Shown here piece by piece: positions 7,872 to 13,856 of a stretch of DNA of 46,349 nt. How positions within the stretch are numbered: the first letter of the stretch is position 1; every line of letters begins with the position of its first letter. Source of the DNA: a virus. The DNA lies in IMG/VR virus record IMGVR_UViG_3300024236_000007, positions 1-46,349 of that record; one strand, 5' to 3'. Below the pieces are notes generated by a model that saw only the letters and a program-made list of their open reading frames with translations, did no database searches and had not been told where the DNA came from. A program made the position numbers and the translations under genes.

Positions 7872-8338
7872 CAGTACTAAAATTCGAAGATTGGCAAGTA
7901 TTAGAAAAATTAGATGATTCTAAATTCTACACGTATCTTATTCATAAAGGAGACAAATCAAAACCAGAATATATTGGTTACGGAACTGCAGCTAGAACCA
8001 AATCTTCATTGAGTAATTTCAGAAAAAAGCATGGTAAAACTGCTGAACTAGAAATTATGGGAACTTTTAATTCTAAAGAAGGAGCTCTTAAAAAAGAAGC
8101 TGAACTAACCAAAAAACATGGATTAAAATCAGAAGGTGGGAAACTTAAAAATGAAAGAATTGCAAAAGAACCGTCTGATAAACTAAAGAAAAAGCACAGT
8201 GATGGTCTAAAAGGAATAAAGAAATCTGACGACCATAAAAAGAATATCAGTAAAACTCTTTCTAAGTCTACAAAATCTAAAGATCATGCTGCTGCTATAA
8301 GTGCTGCTATGAAAGGCAATTCAAACGCTTCTAAATAG
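7868..8338 (+). CDS. GIY-YIG/NUMOD3-like protein, putative homing endonuclease relative (156 aa)
   Basis: Residues 20-80 follow a GIY-YIG layout: FYTYLIHKG, then EYIGYGTAAR, a basic F-R-K-K segment, and an acidic position in KKEAELTKKHG. The C-terminal 60 residues carry three NUMOD3-like motifs with the pattern H-S/K-D-x-x-K, G-x-K-K-S-x-x-H-K-K and K-S-K-D-H-A-A, known as DNA-binding modules of homing endonucleases. The canonical GIY tripeptide is altered, so activity is uncertain. The N-terminus MTVLKFEDW resembles the short phage N-terminal tag also seen at 6127 and 10396. It overlaps the exonuclease gene by 4 bp, so it is not a free-standing intron gene. Confidence 0.7.
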   Translation: MTVLKFEDWQVLEKLDDSKFYTYLIHKGDKSKPEYIGYGTAARTKSSLSNFRKKHGKTAELEIMGTFNSKEGALKKEAELTKKHGLKSEGGKLKNERIAKEPSDKLKKKHSDGLKGIKKSDDHKKNISKTLSKSTKSKDHAAAISAAMKGNSNASK

Positions 8339-8353
8339 CCGGTTCTATATACC

Positions 8354-8533
8354 ATGATTATACTAGACTATAGAACTTCTCCCGACTTCTTTATAAAAAC
8401 TATCATTAAGTCATTTTCAAGACATTTAGAACTTAAAAGTGAAATAAGCAAAAAGATTAAAAATACTAGAGGAGGAGAGCAGTTAATGTGGATAAGAAAA
8501 TACAATAGTTTCTTTATCAATAATTGGAAATAA
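8354..8533 (+). CDS. Small ORF, unknown (59 aa)
   Basis: ATG 8354 opens a 59-codon frame starting MIILDYRTSPDFF and ending INNWK, with basic residues throughout and no membrane segment. It fills the gap between 8338 and the hsp20 control region on the same strand as all neighbours. Codon use (AAA, ATA, AGA) fits the window. A minus-strand frame also covers the stretch but lacks any plausible context. No family recognised. Confidence 0.55.
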   Translation: MIILDYRTSPDFFIKTIIKSFSRHLELKSEISKKIKNTRGGEQLMWIRKYNSFFINNWK

Positions 8534-8556
8534 TTTATCTTGCAGTGGCATAAAGT

Positions 8557-8571
8557 ATGACATTTTGTCAT
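8557..8571. promoter_or_regulatory. Palindromic operator-like site upstream of hsp20
   Basis: ATGACATTTTGTCAT, a perfect 6-bp inverted repeat around TTT. It lies 12 bp before the -24-like element. From memory, similar TGACA-N3-TGTCA palindromes stand before heat-shock genes of Flavobacteriia. I cannot verify this here. Confidence 0.6.
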
Positions 8572-8582
8572 AAAAATAACTT

Positions 8583-8597
8583 TGGCACAGTTTTTGA
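8583..8597 (+). promoter_or_regulatory. Sigma-54-like (-24/-12) promoter of hsp20
   Basis: TGGCACAGTTTTTGA matches the sigma-54 pattern TGGCAC-N5-TTGC, with the two invariant G positions 11 bp apart (8585 and 8596) and one mismatch in the -12 GC. An overlapping TAACTTTG (8577-8584) fits the Bacteroidota -7 consensus TAnnTTTG but has no TTG at the right distance upstream. Start of transcription would fall near 8609. Confidence 0.5.
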
Positions 8598-8610
8598 CAC
8601 TATATTATAT

Positions 8611-8635
8611 GTAGCTAAAAACAAAACGGAGCTAC
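8611..8635 (+). promoter_or_regulatory. Inverted repeat in the hsp20 leader
   Basis: GTAGCT and AGCTAC separated by 13 A-rich bases, ending 26 nt before the hsp20 ATG. In the mRNA it could form a weak, heat-labile hairpin. A regulatory role is speculation. Confidence 0.4.
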
Positions 8636-8661
8636 AGTAATATAAACTAAAAACAAATAAA

Positions 8662-8988
8662 ATGATTTACACTAATTTTTTTAACACATCATTCGATAAT
8701 TTCTTTAATGATGCACATGAAAACTATCAAGCTGAAGCAACCAATTTAGAACTATCTTTACCTGGATTTTCTAAAAAAGATATTAATATCGAGGTAGAAG
8801 GCAGAACATTAACAATCTCATCTGAGGTAGAAAAAGAAAAAGAGACATATCATTATAGGTCTTTTGAAAAATCTTATATTTTACCTTTAAATGTAGATGG
8901 TAACGCTCTTACTGCAAAAATGGAAAATGGTTTATTGACTATTGATTTTGGTAATAAAGCTGAAAAAAAGAAAGTTACAATTAAATAA
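8662..8988 (+). CDS. Small heat shock protein, Hsp20/alpha-crystallin family (108 aa)
   Basis: Residues 22-108 form an alpha-crystallin domain: LELSLPGFSKKDINIEVEG, TLTISSEVEKEK, FEKSYILPLNVD and a hydrophobic MENGLLTIDF strand before a lysine-rich end. The family acts as an ATP-independent holdase that keeps unfolding proteins soluble. At 108 residues it is shorter than bacterial Hsp20 (about 140), with a reduced N-terminal arm and no I-x-I tail. Small Hsp20 genes are known in many T4-like phages, especially cyanophages. The control region is unusually elaborate for a phage gene and host-like. It is followed by a terminator, so it is monocistronic. Confidence 0.95.
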   Translation: MIYTNFFNTSFDNFFNDAHENYQAEATNLELSLPGFSKKDINIEVEGRTLTISSEVEKEKETYHYRSFEKSYILPLNVDGNALTAKMENGLLTIDFGNKAEKKKVTIK

Positions 8989-8999
8989 ATCTTAATAAG

Positions 9000-9050
9000 T
9001 CTGGGGTACTTTTTTAAAAAAAATAAAAAAAAGTCACTCCAGATTTTTTT
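9000..9050 (+). terminator. Terminator after hsp20 (cassette copy 1)
   Basis: Imperfect stem TCTGGGGTACTTTTTT / AAAAAAGTCACTCCAGA with a long A-rich loop, then seven T. The 3' arm CACTCCAGA and everything up to base 9083 recur at 9694 and 14200. Confidence 0.8.
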
Positions 9051-9083
9051 ATGTCGTTTATTTTTCTTATATTTATACTATAA
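9035..9083 (+). repeat. 49-bp terminator-promoter cassette, copy 1
   Basis: Starts with CACTCCAGA, then the T-run, ATGTCGTTTATT, and ends TTATATTTATACTATAA (9067-9083). Copies 2 (9694-9742) and 3 (14200-14248) have the same length and differ at only 2-3 positions. The end element lies 17-23 nt before an ATG in each case and is the presumed promoter. Confidence 0.85.
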
Positions 9084-9106
9084 TTAATAACTTAAAAATA
9101 ATCATT

Positions 9107-9652
9107 ATGACAAAGAAAGAATTATTAGAATTAGTAGACAAAACAGACGCTAGAACAATGTCAAGAATCATTGAAAAAGGCGGTAAGTTTGACGCGATGA
9201 AAAGCGAATTAGAAACGAAGGCTTCAGAAACATGGACTAGAAAAGCAAAAGAGAAATTTAAAACCAGATTTTATAGTATTTTTGGAGCAGTTATTGCAAT
9301 TCTACTATTGCTAGGAACATTAGTAGGCTGTCCTCAATATGGAGTCTATAAAAGTGGACTACAAGGTGAGGCTGAACTTGCAAGAGCTGAGCAAAACAAG
9401 AAGATTCAAATTGAAAATGCTAAAGCCAAATTACAATCAGCAAAAATGCTAGCAGAATCTGATAGCATTAGAGCAGTTGGTGCAAAGAACGTTGAAAAGA
9501 TTCGAGCAGAGGGTATGGCAGAGGCAATGGAGATCGAGAATGGTAAACTTACCGATAAGTATATCCAATATCTATGGGTTAGAAATATCGATAAAGGAGA
9601 TAAGATTTATATCTCAACTGAAGCTGGTCTACCAATCTTAGAGGCTAAGTAA
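9107..9652 (+). CDS. Membrane protein with SPFH/prohibitin-like C-terminal tail (181 aa)
   Basis: Residues 1-54 are charged and cytoplasmic-looking, 55-74 form one membrane helix (IFGAVIAILLLLGTLVG), and residue 75 is Cys in an LVGC setting. Because 54 residues precede the helix, a lipoprotein signal is unlikely. Residues 85-150 are a coiled coil (EAELARAEQNKKIQIENAKA, then VEKIRAEGMAEAMEIENG). The end, YIQYLWVRNIDKGD then ISTEAGLPIL, is the pattern that closes SPFH-family proteins, but the SPFH domain itself is missing. Related tail-only proteins occur in large phages. A role at the host membrane is likely, and the precise function is unknown. It has its own cassette promoter and terminator. 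Confidence 0.8.
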   Translation: MTKKELLELVDKTDARTMSRIIEKGGKFDAMKSELETKASETWTRKAKEKFKTRFYSIFGAVIAILLLLGTLVGCPQYGVYKSGLQGEAELARAEQNKKIQIENAKAKLQSAKMLAESDSIRAVGAKNVEKIRAEGMAEAMEIENGKLTDKYIQYLWVRNIDKGDKIYISTEAGLPILEAK

Positions 9653-9673
9653 AATAGTTAATAAAACTTTTTT

Positions 9674-9709
9674 AATCTGGAGTGAAAATAAATCACTCCA
9701 GATTTTTTT
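9674..9709 (+). terminator. Terminator (cassette copy 2)
   Basis: Perfect 12-bp stem AATCTGGAGTGA / TCACTCCAGATT around loop AAATAAA, followed by seven T (9703-9709). Confidence 0.93.
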
Positions 9710-9742
9710 ATGTCGTTTATTATGATTATATTTATACTATAA
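9694..9742 (+). repeat. 49-bp terminator-promoter cassette, copy 2
   Basis: Same layout as at 9035. The presumed promoter TTATATTTATACTATAA is at 9726-9742, 17 nt before ATG 9760. It shares the extension CAAATTAA with copy 3. Confidence 0.85.
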
Positions 9743-9759
9743 CAAATTAATAATAACGC

Positions 9760-9921
9760 ATGATAGAAGTAAGTAACCACTGCAAAAAAATGAGAGAACA
9801 AGATAAGGTTTTTGATGGTAAAAACTGGGTAAAAAGATCCACTCTATATAAGAGACAATCAAAATCGAATAGATTTACCAGTAAAAAGGATCTGGGAATG
9901 TATGAAAGAATGAGTTTATAA
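9760..9921 (+). CDS. Small basic ORF, unknown (53 aa)
   Basis: Starts MIEVSNHCKKMREQDKVFDG and ends MYERMSL. The protein is strongly basic in the middle (KRSTLYKRQSKSNR) and may bind nucleic acid, but has no known motif. ATG 9760 sits 17 nt after the cassette promoter, which is the best evidence that the frame is real. The minus-strand frame over the same bases is a shadow. Confidence 0.65.
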   Translation: MIEVSNHCKKMREQDKVFDGKNWVKRSTLYKRQSKSNRFTSKKDLGMYERMSL

Positions 9922-9952
9922 TAAAACAAAAATAAATAAAGATAAATAAAAT

Positions 9953-10399
9953 ATGAAAGATTACTTTGAAAATGATTTTGATGCAGAAGATTTTAACAAT
10001 GACGGCAATGAAGAATGGTTAAATAAATTTAGAGACCTTTTTAACAAAGATAATTCCGAATTTAACTGGGAAGCCGATCCTATTGATGATATAAATGAAA
10101 TTCAGAAAATGAAAGAATTTGAAGCTGAAGATTTATTAGATCCAGATAGCCAGTTTTCTGAAATTATGAGAAAACTAGAAAATATTAGATTTGAAAAATC
10201 AATGAATGATAATTTTGAAAATCTTAAAACTCATGGTATTGATATAATGGAATTGAAAACCAAGTCTAAAGAAGACAGAAGAAGGGTAGTTGAAACTATT
10301 AAAATAATGCAACACACATTTGAAGAAAGAGAAGAATACGAAAAGTGCGCGATTCTTAGACCTATATTAAATAAAATAAAATTAGAAATCAAGTTGTGA
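9953..10399 (+). CDS. Acidic protein with C-terminal UVR-like motif (148 aa)
   Basis: The N-terminal 60 residues are very acidic and aromatic (DYFENDFDAEDFNNDG). The C-terminal 30 residues contain EEYEKCAILRPILNKIK, close to the UVR motif of UvrB, UvrC and McsA (consensus-like E-x-F/Y-E-x-A/C-x-x-L-R-x-x-I-x-x-L). The same motif closes the proteins at 11681 and 12224. UVR motifs mediate protein-protein contacts, which suggests these three bind a common partner. The end overlaps the next gene (GTGA). Function unknown. Confidence 0.8.
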   Translation: MKDYFENDFDAEDFNNDGNEEWLNKFRDLFNKDNSEFNWEADPIDDINEIQKMKEFEAEDLLDPDSQFSEIMRKLENIRFEKSMNDNFENLKTHGIDIMELKTKSKEDRRRVVETIKIMQHTFEEREEYEKCAILRPILNKIKLEIKL

Positions 10400-10668
10400 A
10401 ATATTTAAAAGATTTTGAAATGTTTGAACACCAAGGTACTGGAGATTCCACTGGAGAAGACAACTCTTTATATAATATAAGAAACTTTAAAGGAAGTGTA
10501 AAAGATTTCGACGATTATTTTAAATCTAAGATTGGTGAAACAAATCCTTATAAAGATACTATAATGGTTAACGGTCCAAATAAAGGCGAAAAAGATGACA
10601 GTCTACCTTACCAAGATTTTCAAAATGGCAAATCAGACCTTGTAAATAATAGATATGGAAAACAATAA
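10396..10668 (+). CDS. Small protein with FE-type N-terminal tag (90 aa)
   Basis: Begins at GTG 10396, overlapping the previous stop by 4 bp. No ATG in frame gives the same fit. The N-terminus MKYLKDFEMFEHQG resembles the tag of the ATP-grasp protein at 6127. The rest is polar, Asp/Gly/Asn-rich and probably disordered (DSTGEDNSLYN, VNGPNKGEKDDS). I do not recognise a family. If the tag is a capsid-targeting sequence, this would be a small internal virion protein. Confidence 0.7.
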   Translation: MKYLKDFEMFEHQGTGDSTGEDNSLYNIRNFKGSVKDFDDYFKSKIGETNPYKDTIMVNGPNKGEKDDSLPYQDFQNGKSDLVNNRYGKQ

Positions 10669-10897
10669 ACTCACACAAGAACTTTTAAAAAGTTTAAAAA
10701 GAATTGCAGACGGTATTGAGCATTCTAATAAGTTAGAAGAAGCGGCTCAAAAAAGAACTGCTAAATTTGAAAAAATCCAAGAGAAAAAAGCCACTTTAGA
10801 GCTAAAAGAAATTCAAGAAAAAAGAAAGGTAACTCAAGTTACCGAATTCCTTGCTACAAAAATAGAAGAAGACTCTAAACCAAAGGACGGTGAGTAA
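10655..10897 (+). CDS. Small coiled-coil protein (80 aa)
   Basis: Nearly all helical and highly charged: [20 protein letters not shown], then a long Lys/Glu heptad stretch to residue 65. It overlaps the previous gene by 14 bp and the DnaJ gene by 8 bp, so it lies in a coupled operon. No recognised family and no membrane segment. Confidence 0.75.
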   Translation: MENNKLTQELLKSLKRIADGIEHSNKLEEAAQKRTAKFEKIQEKKATLELKEIQEKRKVTQVTEFLATKIEEDSKPKDGE

Positions 10898-11684
10898 TTA
10901 CTACGAAGTTCTTGGTTTAAAAAAAGGAGCATCTGAATCTGAAATCAAAAAGGCTTATAGAAAATTAGCAAAGCAACATCACCCAGATGTTAATGGTAAT
11001 GCAGAAGAATTTAAAAAAGTTTCTGAAGCCTATGAGGTTTTAGGAGACCCCCAGAAAAAAGAGCAATATGATAATTTTGGAATGGGCTCAGGTAACCGAT
11101 TTAATTTTGGTGGTTTTGAAGACTTATTTGAAAAACATTTTGGTAGAGGTTTTGGGTCTAGTGCAAGCAGAAAAGGACATGATATAACTCTAATATTAAC
11201 AGTAACTTTTGATGAGGCTTATTTTGGTTGTAGAAAAAACATAGATCTGCCCGGAAATGCTGGTAAAATAGCAATGAACTTTAAACCAGGCTTGAAAAAT
11301 GGTCAAAAATTCAGAGTTGCTGAAAAAGGAGCAGAAAATCCGTATAACCCAAATGCACCTAAAGGTGATTTAATTATTAATGTTGAGGTATTACATGATA
11401 TTAGATGGATATTACAAGGCAATGATTTATGGTATGAATTAACTTTAAGCTGGTATGATATACTTCTTGGTTGTAAAAAAGAAGTAGATACTCCCGATGG
11501 AAAAGTTATCATCAAGATACCTGAAAAAAGTATACCTGAAAAAATATTAAGAATAGCAGGAAAAGGATATCCGATATATAATAGTAATAATAAAGGAAAT
11601 TTGTTAGTGAAATTAAACCCAAATTGGGATGGAATCACAGATGATGACTTAGCGTTAATTAAAAAAATAAAAGATAAAAAATGA
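10890..11684 (+). CDS. DnaJ/CbpA-type co-chaperone without zinc finger (264 aa)
   Basis: Residues 1-63 are a canonical J-domain with HPD at 31-33 ([10 protein letters not shown]). Residues 64-94 are a Gly/Phe linker. Residues 96-264 are the two beta-sandwich substrate-binding domains ([37 protein letters not shown]). The four CxxCxGxG repeats of classical DnaJ are absent, giving the type B/CbpA layout. At 264 residues it is shorter than bacterial CbpA (about 300). It should stimulate the host DnaK, as no Hsp70 is encoded in this window. The GTG start (10890) is set by the J-domain and overlaps the previous gene. Confidence 0.93.
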   Translation: MSNYYEVLGLKKGASESEIKKAYRKLAKQHHPDVNGNAEEFKKVSEAYEVLGDPQKKEQYDNFGMGSGNRFNFGGFEDLFEKHFGRGFGSSASRKGHDITLILTVTFDEAYFGCRKNIDLPGNAGKIAMNFKPGLKNGQKFRVAEKGAENPYNPNAPKGDLIINVEVLHDIRWILQGNDLWYELTLSWYDILLGCKKEVDTPDGKVIIKIPEKSIPEKILRIAGKGYPIYNSNNKGNLLVKLNPNWDGITDDDLALIKKIKDKK

Positions 11685-11932
11685 GTATATTTTTTGAAAA
11701 TGAACCAAGACATGGTGACTTACTACAAATGCTTATTGACAATACAGTAAATAGTCCAGAAGTCTATGATGAAGTATATGCCGCCATCGTTAAAAATGAA
11801 GACTATGTACTGTACGGTGATTATCCTAAAGAACTTAAAATAAAAGTAGTCGAGTCTTTAATAGAATACTTTATAAAAACAGATGAATTCGAAAAATGTC
11901 AGTTTTTAGATAAAATAAAAAATAGAATATAA
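11681..11932 (+). CDS. Small protein with C-terminal UVR-like motif (83 aa)
   Basis: Overlaps the DnaJ stop (ATGA) and its own stop overlaps the bS21 start (TAATG). The last 30 residues, [19 protein letters not shown], match the UVR-like ends of the proteins at 9953 and 12224. The N-terminal part ([18 protein letters not shown]) is helical with no known domain. Its tight coupling between a co-chaperone and a ribosomal protein suggests a role at the ribosome or in proteostasis. That is inference. Confidence 0.8.
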   Translation: MSIFFENEPRHGDLLQMLIDNTVNSPEVYDEVYAAIVKNEDYVLYGDYPKELKIKVVESLIEYFIKTDEFEKCQFLDKIKNRI

Positions 11933-12129
11933 TGTTATTAGCAAGCAATAAAGATGGCAATATCGAAAAAGCTCTAAAGATTTTAAAGAGAAAAGTTATT
12001 AAAACTAAACAGAATCGTAAATTGAACGAAAGAAAACAATTTACAAAAAAGGGTGTAAAAAGAAGAGCTGAAATAGGTAAAGCAAAATATGTTCAACATA
12101 AGTTTAAAGACGAGAAATCTAGAAGATAA
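11932..12129 (+). CDS. rpsU: Ribosomal protein bS21 homologue (65 aa)
   Basis: The bS21 signature is clear. An N-terminal KDGNIEKALKILKRKVIKT helix is followed by a basic linker, then FTKKGVKRRAEIGKAKYVQ at residues 37-55, the family's most conserved segment. The length (65) matches bacterial and phage bS21. bS21 sits by the 3' end of 16S rRNA on the small subunit. In flavobacteria it helps bury the anti-Shine-Dalgarno sequence. Phage-encoded bS21 is known from many environmental phages and is thought to replace the host copy and bias translation. The start overlaps the upstream stop, so translation is coupled to the UVR-like gene. Confidence 0.93.
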   Translation: MLLASNKDGNIEKALKILKRKVIKTKQNRKLNERKQFTKKGVKRRAEIGKAKYVQHKFKDEKSRR

Positions 12130-12137
12130 ATAAGTTT

Positions 12138-12202
12138 GAGATTATTATAATCTCTTAATTTACTTCCAGGGACAACATCGCCGGCTATTGGGAAATATAT
12201 AA
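12138..12202 (+). promoter_or_regulatory. Intergenic region after bS21: perfect inverted repeat and ATATATAA promoter
   Basis: GAGATTAT-T-ATAATCTC (12138-12154) is a perfect 8-bp inverted repeat without a T-run, so it may be an operator or a weak hairpin. A locally GC-rich stretch (12164-12192, containing GCCGGC) follows and encodes nothing. ATATATAA at 12195-12202 lies 21 nt before ATG 12224 and belongs to the window-wide promoter class. Confidence 0.5.
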
Positions 12203-12223
12203 ATCATAAATAAAAAAAGATTT

Positions 12224-12484
12224 ATGTTACCTTATTTAAACAATGACGACCATGATAAATTACTATCAGACTCTTTTGTTCTTCTTACTAAGAACTTAAC
12301 AAAGAGCGTAAATAGATTTGTTGTTTATAAGGAAGGAACTCAATCTATCGAAATTCCACATGGTATAGGGCAAAGATCGAAATACATAGATTTATTAATC
12401 AAACACTTTACTGGAAAAGAAGAATATGAAAAATGTACAATTCTTCTAGAACTTAAAGAACTTGTCGAAATGGCAGGTGACTAA
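12224..12484 (+). CDS. Small protein with UVR-like motif (86 aa)
   Basis: N-terminus LPYLNNDDHDKLLSDSF, then a short beta-prone region, then the C-terminal EEYEKCTILLELKELVE that matches the UVR-like ends of 9953 and 11681. The shared part is only about 25 residues and the N-terminal halves differ, so these are either diverged paralogues or unrelated proteins with a common docking tail. It follows a promoter-like element and precedes PhoH by 14 bp. Confidence 0.75.
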   Translation: MLPYLNNDDHDKLLSDSFVLLTKNLTKSVNRFVVYKEGTQSIEIPHGIGQRSKYIDLLIKHFTGKEEYEKCTILLELKELVEMAGD

Positions 12485-12498
12485 AAATAATATAATGA

Positions 12499-13194
12499 AT
12501 GGGTAAAATAAACCGGAACGGAGGGTCTCTAAAAAGCAAAATAGCTAATTCCCTTAAAAGAGTACAACTAAGAAAATCGCAAGAAAACTACGTTAGAGAA
12601 GTAGAAGAAAATGAAATTGTTTTTTGCCATGGTCCTGCAGGAACTTCAAAAACTTTCACAGCATGTTATTTAGGTTTAAAAATGTTATCAACCGGTGAAA
12701 TAGACACAATTATATTATGTAAGCCTCTTGAAGAAAGTGGTAAAAGTTTAGGATATATTCCAGGAGGTATGGATGAAAAAATAGCACCATGGGTAAAATC
12801 ATATAAGTCTAATATAGAAAAGATAATAGGTAAAGAAGAAAGTGATATTCTTTTCGAGAAAAAGATTATTAGTTTTGAACCACTTGCTTTTATGAGAGGA
12901 GATACGTTTGACAGGTCTTTAATGATATTAGACGAAGCTCAAAATGCGCCAATGAAAGCTCTTATGTTATTCGTAACAAGAATGGGCAAAGAGAGTAAAT
13001 GTATCGTTGCTGGTGATATTAATCAATATGATATTAAAGAAAATAAAGTTAGTCTTCCTAAATTTATAGAAATCATTAAAAATGTAAAAGGCGTTGGAAT
13101 GCATACATTTACCGAAAACGATATTGTTAGAGCTAAAATCTTAAAAGATATTGTTAAGAAGTATGATAAATGGAAATATAATTCTGATAAGTAA
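12499..13194 (+). CDS. phoH: PhoH-family ATPase (231 aa)
   Basis: Walker A is GPAGTSKT (45-52), where Ser replaces the usual Gly of GPAGTGKT. Walker B is LMILDEAQN (141-149), and the PhoH signature KPLEESGKSLGYIPGGMDEK lies at 75-94. The length fits short phage PhoH proteins without extra RNA-binding domains. PhoH is widespread in marine phages. It is a putative RNA helicase/ATPase, and its link to phosphate starvation is not established in phages. The Ser change in the P-loop still leaves the catalytic Lys and Thr. It follows 12224 closely and precedes RNase HII, making an RNA-centred cluster with bS21. Confidence 0.93.
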   Translation: MGKINRNGGSLKSKIANSLKRVQLRKSQENYVREVEENEIVFCHGPAGTSKTFTACYLGLKMLSTGEIDTIILCKPLEESGKSLGYIPGGMDEKIAPWVKSYKSNIEKIIGKEESDILFEKKIISFEPLAFMRGDTFDRSLMILDEAQNAPMKALMLFVTRMGKESKCIVAGDINQYDIKENKVSLPKFIEIIKNVKGVGMHTFTENDIVRAKILKDIVKKYDKWKYNSDK

Positions 13195-13211
13195 ACTTTT
13201 TGCATTTTCTT

Positions 13212-13223
13212 CATATAATCTAT
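13212..13223 (+). promoter_or_regulatory. Putative promoter, CATATAA-N5-ATG type
   Basis: CATATAA, then TCTAT, then ATG 13224. As at 7104, TAAACTTT (13192-13199) lies 12 nt upstream and includes the stop codon of the previous gene. Confidence 0.5.
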
Positions 13224-13856
13224 ATGGAGAAACCAATACACATTAGATTAAAGACTTTTTTAAATGAAAACCTAATAGAGGTAGGTTTAGATGAAGCAGG
13301 AAGAGGAGCCTTAGCAGGTCCAGTAGTTACTTCTGCTGTTATAATGCCAAAAGACTTTAATCACCCTTTAATCAAAGATAGTAAACTCTTAAATGAATCC
13401 CAAAGACAAGAGGCTAGAGAACTTGTATTAGAAAATGCAATAGCACATCAGACTTGGGCGATTGATGTAGATAAAATAGAAGAAATGAATATTTTAAGAG
13501 CTACAATGGAAGGAATGAAGACGTGTTTAGATAACATGGCTCAATGGAACTTCCGATTTGATTTTATTCTCGTAGATGGAGATCAGTTTAAAGGATGGAA
13601 TGGAGTTCCATTTAAAACTATTCCAGGTGGAGATAACAAATATACATCAATAGCAGCGGCTTCTATTCTTGCTAAAACAGGAAGAGACTTAATTATGAAG
13701 GAGTTGAATGAGGGTAATGAACCTTATGGTTGGAATAGCAATAAAGGTTACGGTACTGCAGCTCATATCAAAGCTATTAAAGAACATGGTCCTACACCTC
13801 AACATAGACACAGCTTTATTAGTCACATGCTAACTACAACAAATAATTTATTTTGA
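13224..13856 (+). CDS. rnhB: Ribonuclease HII (210 aa)
   Basis: Catalytic DEDD set: D23 and E24 in GLDEAGRGALAGP, D118 in LVDGD, and the last Asp in KTGRD (about 155). KDSKLLNESQR and the GGDNKYTSIAAASILAK signature confirm type II rather than HI. It cleaves RNA in RNA/DNA hybrids and at single ribonucleotides, for primer removal or ribonucleotide repair. T4 uses an unrelated RNase H, so this may be a host-derived substitute. A longer frame from 13200 would place the promoter motif inside the gene. ATG 13224 fits the family start better. Confidence 0.95.
   Translation: MEKPIHIRLKTFLNENLIEVGLDEAGRGALAGPVVTSAVIMPKDFNHPLIKDSKLLNESQRQEARELVLENAIAHQTWAIDVDKIEEMNILRATMEGMKTCLDNMAQWNFRFDFILVDGDQFKGWNGVPFKTIPGGDNKYTSIAAASILAKTGRDLIMKELNEGNEPYGWNSNKGYGTAAHIKAIKEHGPTPQHRHSFISHMLTTTNNLF

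Noticed and set aside
8368-8571. Minus-strand 67-residue frame
   Set aside because: It overlaps the hsp20 control region and the plus-strand small ORF, and the protein is a low-complexity hydrophobic chain typical of a shadow frame.
9747-9929. Minus-strand 60-residue frame
   Set aside because: It is the antisense of the small gene at 9760, which has a promoter and fits the strand of all neighbours.
12155-12223. tRNA or riboswitch in the GC-rich gap after bS21
   Set aside because: I could not build a cloverleaf or a known riboswitch core. Only short pairings such as TTCC/GGAA are visible.
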